From assembly GCF_000447295.1 (NCBI RefSeq), contig NZ_KE650771.1:6475506-6539505 (forward strand): a stretch of 64,000 bases of DNA, read 5' to 3'. A program made the position numbers and the translations under genes. This DNA is from Fischerella sp. PCC 9431. GTDB lineage: Bacteria > Cyanobacteriota > Cyanobacteriia > Cyanobacteriales > Nostocaceae. This document shows positions 59,228 to 64,000 of the stretch, one piece after another. A model generated the notes under the pieces. The model saw only the letters and a list, made by a program, of their open reading frames with translations, had not been told where the DNA came from and made no database searches. The stretch's first letter is position 1. Every line of letters begins with the position of its first letter.

Positions 59228-62146
59228 CTATTGAAGAGTCCTCAGCGCAACACCGCACACCACCCGAAACCCGATGTAGAGGTAAGCGACGTCTGGGGTG
59301 CAGCTGTCGCGGTCGGCAGAACGACAAAGTTCAGGATAGTAGTGCCAAGAACCACCGCGCAGCAGCCGGAATTGATTATCATTATCACTCAACCATGCAC
59401 TCCCATCTGTGGGTGCGCCCTTATAGTTCTCATGCCAATGGTCAAGACACCATTCCCACACGTTTCCGTGCATATCGTATAGCCCAAAGGCATTTGCTAC
59501 ACCAAAGCTGCCTACAGGTGTAGTTTCTCCACGATAGATTCCTTTGACACCAGCACCGTAAGTGTAGTTAGCGTTATAGTTAGCCAGTTCTGATGTAATC
59601 GTCTCGCCAAAGTGAAAAGGAGTAGTTGTACTTGCTCTACACGCATATTCCCATTCGGCTTCACTCGGTAAACGGTAGGGCTTGCCAGTTTTCCGAGATA
59701 GGCGTAAGCAGAACTCTACTGCATCATACCAGGAAACTGACTCAACTGGACGATTTTCTTCTTTAAAATTAGATGGATTAGGGTTGAGTTCGCGGTTCAC
59801 TTGTGGGAGAGAGGCTACTGCTTGCCACTGTGCCTGTGTTACGGGGTACTTGCCCATGAAGAAAGATTGAACTGTTACTTGATGTTGTGGGCTTTCTGAG
59901 TCTCTACGCTCTAGTTCATCTTCTGGCGAACCCATCGCAAAACTGCCACCAGGAATAGCTACCATTTCTAGCTGCACTCCATTCCCTAAGTCTTCGATAA
60001 AGCATTGAGCTTGCTGACGATGACGGTTAATGGTTAGACGACGACGAGCAGCCCACTGTTCGAGGACATTTTGCAGATTTCTCTTAGTAACTTTTTCACC
60101 AAGCACTTCTGATAAAACTTCCCATAGCTTAATGCCAATATTCTTGAGGTGACGCACAGAGTAGGCTGCTGACGCTGCAATTTGCTCATAGGTTTGATTT
60201 ACTAATGTTCCCTCTAATACTAACTGTTCAACATTGTTGAGACGTTTTCCTGTTTTAGTAAAAATTGCTTCATTGACAATTTCGAGGGGACTACTTGTAG
60301 TGATTTGAGCAGGTTGATTAAGCTCTATAAGTGCTACATCAAATTCAAAGGGTTCTAGGTCAATATCCGTAGAAGTTTCTATCTCGGCCTTGATAGTGAT
60401 AGTTGCTACTTCAAACTCAAAGGTTAAGAATTTAGGAGAGTTATCAGAAGCTTCTAAATCCTCACGAATAACTGGAGATTTTCGTTCTAACTGTTCTGCT
60501 AAAGCAGCATAGTCTTCACCTAATTGACGTAATACCTGCATAGTAATTTCAGCAAAGGGGATAACCTCTTTTTGTATGCTGATATCCCAGTTGGGGTTTG
60601 GAACCAACAATGCTGCAAAGCTCTTGATTTGTAATCCTGCTTTACGAGCTATGTATTGGGAAACTGCTTCAAGTACAGCATCAATTTCTGTAATTCTTAC
60701 AGAACTAAGCAAAATTGAGCGAACACCATCTACAAATTTATAATGCCAGTGTTCTGGTTGAATTTGTTTATGTCCCTGAACCAGCTGTAGCAATCCACTC
60801 ATAAAAATCTCTGCTAAGTGAATTTGGCTAGATTCTGACAACAGTTCTTGCTGAATTAGATGTATTACAGGCAAACTTACAGGTGCAGCTGCCATTAAGC
60901 CTGCTAATTTTCTAGCTAGAGGGGAAGCTGTGGCATGAAACCGTTTAACTAATAATTTCGGCTCTGTTGATTGCTGACCATTTGGAGACGGAGATTTTGG
61001 TACAAGCTCTCGCCAATTTGGTTCAAACAGGACACCTAATGTCTGGACGCTACCTACTCCAGCAACCACCCGCGCCCACTCTGTTAAAGACTCAGGTTCT
61101 AGCGTCACCACAGGGAACTTCAGCGCTATTGTCGGTTTTTGTTCCTGCCAAATCGGTAGTCCAGTTTCAATAAGTTGTGAATTAAGGACACCAGGAGCTA
61201 GCGCACCCAGTTGTACTGAGGTTCCTAATCCTAACACTGTCCGCTCCCATAATTGCTCTGGCAACAATTGCAACACTGCCACCGGAACGTGATTTCCCCA
61301 AAGCTCCAGTAGTTTGTGTATTTCTCCTTGCCACCACAGGGGGGAAATACAGTCGCTAATTAGCAATATCAACCGTCTACCTGTAGCATCCAATAGCTCT
61401 TTTGGACTGCGGGAACGTTGTTTTCTTTGCAATTTTTGCTGAAACGGGAAAAGCTGGGGTGTTACACCTGTCTTGGTCTCTGTCTTGGTCTCTGTCTTGG
61501 TCTCTATCTTGGTCTCTGTCTTGGTCTGTAAACTCCAAGTGTAGACATTGCGAAATGCCCCGTGTCGCTCCATTAATTTTTGGAATTCGGCAATGGTTTC
61601 TTGCCAAACAACTGTTGTACGGGTTTCTTCCACTACCAGTACCAACTCCAACCAGCGTTCCCGTGCAGGTTGCAAAACAGGCGACCAAACCTGATATTCT
61701 GCAATCTGTCGAGCTGTGGCTTCTTCATCCAAAACTAATTCTGTTCGGGATGGCACTTTTCGCATCAGTGGACGGAGCGATCGCCCTAAAGCCAATGAAT
61801 TTCGTAGAGCAGGTGCAGATGGAGCTTTAAAGGGGAGTCCTTCTGCGGTGGGCGATGATTTGTCAGAGGAGCCAGATTCAGGGATTGTATCAGACGAGTA
61901 AGCAGAAACGGCAGGTTGTTGCTCTTTAGAAGGAGTAGGCGATGAAGGCGGGGTTTGTGCAGTGTTTGCTGAAGTAGATGTTATCGGTGTAGAGGGTTGA
62001 AGGGGTTGTTCAGACGGCTGCTCAATTTGAGCAGGCTTAGTTGCAGCTTGTTCCATTTGGTTTGCTAACCAGAGGATATCAGCAATTTCTTCCGCATTCA
62101 GTTCCAGCCCTGCCTGTTCCAGACGGGCAATTAGCCGTCCGATCAT
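59228..62146 (-). CDS. SAV_2336-type conflict protein with C-terminal FGE domain, DGR target 2
   Basis: This 972-residue protein has an N-terminal helix and a Ser/Pro/Thr linker (residues 1-130). The SAV_2336-like region (about 150-560: RWLELVLVVEETRTTVVWQE, LLISDCISPLWWQG) includes a (TKTE)n repeat near residue 215. A helical winged domain follows (about 655-720: LVNQTYEQIAASAAYSVRHL, LGEKVTKRNLQNVLEQWA). The FGE domain (about 740-972) ends in the variable segment HYYPELCRSADRDSCTP. The start overlaps the MoxR stop (ATGA). In ternary systems this protein would act as target sensor or effector platform; here its end is diversified. Confidence 0.85.
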   Translation of the reverse strand: MIGRLIARLEQAGLELNAEEIADILWLANQMEQAATKPAQIEQPSEQPLQPSTPITSTSANTAQTPPSSPTPSKEQQPAVSAYSSDTIPESGSSDKSSPTAEGLPFKAPSAPALRNSLALGRSLRPLMRKVPSRTELVLDEEATARQIAEYQVWSPVLQPARERWLELVLVVEETRTTVVWQETIAEFQKLMERHGAFRNVYTWSLQTKTETKIETKTETKTETKTGVTPQLFPFQQKLQRKQRSRSPKELLDATGRRLILLISDCISPLWWQGEIHKLLELWGNHVPVAVLQLLPEQLWERTVLGLGTSVQLGALAPGVLNSQLIETGLPIWQEQKPTIALKFPVVTLEPESLTEWARVVAGVGSVQTLGVLFEPNWRELVPKSPSPNGQQSTEPKLLVKRFHATASPLARKLAGLMAAAPVSLPVIHLIQQELLSESSQIHLAEIFMSGLLQLVQGHKQIQPEHWHYKFVDGVRSILLSSVRITEIDAVLEAVSQYIARKAGLQIKSFAALLVPNPNWDISIQKEVIPFAEITMQVLRQLGEDYAALAEQLERKSPVIREDLEASDNSPKFLTFEFEVATITIKAEIETSTDIDLEPFEFDVALIELNQPAQITTSSPLEIVNEAIFTKTGKRLNNVEQLVLEGTLVNQTYEQIAASAAYSVRHLKNIGIKLWEVLSEVLGEKVTKRNLQNVLEQWAARRRLTINRHRQQAQCFIEDLGNGVQLEMVAIPGGSFAMGSPEDELERRDSESPQHQVTVQSFFMGKYPVTQAQWQAVASLPQVNRELNPNPSNFKEENRPVESVSWYDAVEFCLRLSRKTGKPYRLPSEAEWEYACRASTTTPFHFGETITSELANYNANYTYGAGVKGIYRGETTPVGSFGVANAFGLYDMHGNVWEWCLDHWHENYKGAPTDGSAWLSDNDNQFRLLRGGSWHYYPELCRSADRDSCTPDVAYLYIGFRVVCGVALRTLQ
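59233..59371 (-). repeat. Variable repeat 2 (VR2)
   Basis: Gap-free against the template core it differs at 18 bases, again all at template adenines (AAC to CAC, TAC, GAC, AGC, TGC, ACC, GTC, CTC). The changes differ from those of VR1, so the two targets were diversified independently from one template. It also has one T for C change in the flank (GCGCTGAGG) outside the adenine set. Confidence 0.9.
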
Positions 62147-63162
62147 AAATCCTCTAAGCTAGTTAAATACTTCAATATCTGTTCAATCAATTTTTCCCTA
62201 CTCTCACCTATTGGGAAATGTTCTCTTGTTACTAGGTATACGGCATTTAGCAGTTGATCTGTTGCCAACTCTCCATCTTTGCGTTTGTCCAGAAACTTAG
62301 TGATTAAACTATCTGCTTGTTTTAATAGGTTATCCGCTTGTTTAGCAATTTCTTCCTTTTTACCTTCTTTTCTGCTTAGATGTGCGATAATAATACGCTC
62401 TAACTCCTGTCGGTTAGGTTCTCTAATACTCAATCGCAAACAACGTCGCAAAAATGGTGGTGGAAAATCTCTTTCTCCATTACTGGTGAGAATTACAAAC
62501 GGAAAGGCTTGGCAACGAACCCGTCCCTTTGGAATTTTTACTTTGGCATCTGGTGCTGTTTGATCAGTATATGCTGTCTGCACTTCTACTTCATCCAGTT
62601 TGCCCACAATCCGCCTCAGTTCTGGAATTTCAAACTCTCCTTCCTCAAATATATGTAGTAAATCATTAGGCAGATCAATATCACTTTTGTCAATTTCATC
62701 AATTAACAATATTCTTGGCTTTTCTGAGGGAAGTAAAGCCGTTCCTAGTGGACCCAGGTCAATATACTTACCGATTTCTTCTAGGTTATCCTGACCTGTG
62801 CCTTTTGCATCTTGCAATCGTCCAATCGCATCGTAGCGATAAAGTCCATCTTTGAGTGTGGTGCGAGTTGTAATCGACCAGTGTAATACTTCTCCCAAAT
62901 TCAGTTCATGAGCAACCGCATAAGCGAGGGATGTTTTACCTGTTCCCGGTTTACCAGTAACTAATAAAGGTCGCCGTAAATATAAAGCTGCATTAACTAA
63001 CTCAATTTCTTCAGGACGCGCTTGAAATGTTTCGCCCCGTCTTTGCTTTTTAGCAGCCCCATCGTCAGTGTCACTGCTGAAACTGCGCCAACTTGGTGGT
63101 TCTGGAAGTTTCCATCCATCATGTTGCTTGCCATCTCCCTTAAAAATTTTCCAGTCATTCAT
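62143..63162 (-). CDS. MoxR-type AAA ATPase of the ternary conflict system
   Basis: This 339-residue ATPase has Walker A TGKPGTGKTSLAYAVAHEL, Walker B ILLIDEIDKSDIDLPNDLL, sensor 1 FVILTSNGERDFPPPFLRRC (with arginine finger) and a C-terminal helical lid. MoxR ATPases remodel protein partners. In VMAP/SAV_2336 systems the ATPase links the sensor to effectors. It is encoded 2 bp after the VMAP gene and overlaps the next gene by 4 bp, so all three are translationally coupled. Confidence 0.88.
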   Translation of the reverse strand: MNDWKIFKGDGKQHDGWKLPEPPSWRSFSSDTDDGAAKKQRRGETFQARPEEIELVNAALYLRRPLLVTGKPGTGKTSLAYAVAHELNLGEVLHWSITTRTTLKDGLYRYDAIGRLQDAKGTGQDNLEEIGKYIDLGPLGTALLPSEKPRILLIDEIDKSDIDLPNDLLHIFEEGEFEIPELRRIVGKLDEVEVQTAYTDQTAPDAKVKIPKGRVRCQAFPFVILTSNGERDFPPPFLRRCLRLSIREPNRQELERIIIAHLSRKEGKKEEIAKQADNLLKQADSLITKFLDKRKDGELATDQLLNAVYLVTREHFPIGESREKLIEQILKYLTSLEDL

Positions 63163-63164
63163 AG

Positions 63165-64000
63165 TTAGGACACAGATTGTGGTATTGAATAAAAGTAGCC
63201 TGCATCAGGAGTTAGGCGCTCAGGGTCTTCCCAGAGCAATGAAAGATTATTTCCAACATGATCGTCTTCACCTTCTGGTGCGTCAAGGCGCTTTTCTTTA
63301 ACCTTGTCAGGAAGTTCAAAAATGCAACAGTCTAGTAACGCATTTCTGACAACATTTTGAACTTTTATCTCTTTTCTTACCCAGAGGGCAATGGGGGTAG
63401 CAGTCATTAGAATAAAAGAAAAAATTGTTTCATTACTAGTATTCTTTGGAATCTTCGTGAGGATAATACCAATTGCTTGATCTAGTTCTCTGCGAAGGAC
63501 TGCTTGGCTATGATTGCTTGACACCAATCCTTGCCTACATTGTGAATCGCACACCCGCTTCACTTTTTGCCACTTATCAAGCCACACTCTTTTATAAGGA
63601 TAATTCTTTTGGAGTCGCTCATTTGCACGCACTACCACCCTATATTTTTTACCGATGCTTTCTGATGTGTCAAATTCTACTCTTGGAAAAGTATCAACTG
63701 TATGATTAAGTAGTTTATAGGGCAGAAAGAACTCTACAGTCAATTTTCCTAGAAAATAATAGCTACTTTCTTCTAATAATGAATCGACTACTTTTGGTAT
63801 ATCCTCAAGTGTAAAACTTTTATGCGGTGATTTAGATACAGAAAGTTTTCTACATCCATCACCTGTTTTCGGATTGTAATTTTGAATGTCGGGAATTAGC
63901 CAAGCATATATATAAAATCTATCTAATTTTTTTTCTGTTTTGGGTTGAACTCGAATTAATAGATATGAATTGACATTTTGATTATCTATATTCTCATCTG
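63165..64000 (-). CDS. VMAP-C domain protein (5' end outside window)
   Basis: The frame is open to the right edge: it reads YLLIRVQPKTEKKLDRFYIY, then FTLEDIPKVVDSLLEESSYY and LTVEFFLPYKLLNHTVDTF, through to the C-terminus. This is the C-terminal domain of vWA-MoxR-associated proteins. At least 278 residues lie in the window. The N-terminal part, which often carries a protease or another effector, is beyond the edge. It is the first known gene of the operon VMAP-MoxR-SAV_2336/FGE-FGE-Avd-RT. Confidence 0.8.
   Translation of the reverse strand, partial: DENIDNQNVNSYLLIRVQPKTEKKLDRFYIYAWLIPDIQNYNPKTGDGCRKLSVSKSPHKSFTLEDIPKVVDSLLEESSYYFLGKLTVEFFLPYKLLNHTVDTFPRVEFDTSESIGKKYRVVVRANERLQKNYPYKRVWLDKWQKVKRVCDSQCRQGLVSSNHSQAVLRRELDQAIGIILTKIPKNTSNETIFSFILMTATPIALWVRKEIKVQNVVRNALLDCCIFELPDKVKEKRLDAPEGEDDHVGNNLSLLWEDPERLTPDAGYFYSIPQSVS

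Noticed and set aside
61402-61830. 142-codon plus-strand frame opposite the SAV_2336-FGE gene
   Set aside because: Driven by the microsatellite on the other strand (repeated LSWS); a shadow frame.

Overview
The window looks like accessory DNA from a filamentous, Nostoc-like heterocystous cyanobacterium. The reasons are abundant HIP1 octamers (GCGATCGC), heptamer STRR-type repeats, and gene families typical of that group: CTB-type bacteriocin precursors, SLH iron-uptake porin, DUF7219 and DUF5132 proteins, SAV_2336/VMAP conflict proteins, and CL-type group II introns. No rRNA, tRNA, CRISPR array or core housekeeping operon was seen. The DNA is dense with plasmid-type genes, insertion sequences, MITEs and decayed genes, so it is either a large plasmid or a heavily invaded genomic island.

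Layout. 0-1 kb: tandem double-glycine bacteriocin precursors (minus strand), repeated with an exact 315-bp period and running off the left edge. 1.4-8.3 kb: a graveyard of mobile DNA. It holds an IS with perfect 17-bp ends and a collapsed transposase, a broken ParM-like gene, a HigBA toxin-antitoxin pair, a small tyrosine recombinase carrying an in-frame palindromic insert, and fragments of tryptophanase and MFS genes. 8.3-11.6 kb: a LuxR-type regulator with a degenerate receiver next to a catalytically dead HtrA-like protein, then the tail of a SNF2 helicase locus. 12.3-18.7 kb: the most chromosome-like part, with a YncE/phosphoesterase protein, an iron-uptake porin and an MFS exporter. 19-26 kb: small conserved hypotheticals, a TrkA-N/RCK protein, a secreted metallophosphoesterase, a second small recombinase and a TerB-like protein.

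27.2-32.8 kb: three group II introns nested inside one another. 33.3-40.8 kb: plasmid-type genes (HTH proteins, DnaB helicase, truncated cytosine methylase, ribbon-helix-helix regulator with operator-like repeats). 40.85-44.4 kb: a Tn554-like TnpABC unit whose TnpB carries three N-terminal zinc ribbons. 44.4-48.4 kb: an NLR-like pair, an nSTAND-WD40 ATPase and a small helical partner that share one short motif. 48.9-53.5 kb: ArdA antirestriction protein, a DUF99 protein and more plasmid-type genes. 53.7-55.7 kb: a pseudokinase with a globin-like C-terminus and a small helical partner.

56.4-64 kb (minus strand): a complete diversity-generating retroelement (template repeat, reverse transcriptase, Avd) built onto a MoxR-type ternary conflict operon (VMAP-C protein, MoxR ATPase, SAV_2336-FGE protein). 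Two target genes end in variable repeats. Read by eye over a 75-bp core, the two repeats differ from the template at 21 and 18 positions, and every difference lies at a template adenine. This is the most striking system here: a conflict system whose sensor domain appears to be hypermutated.
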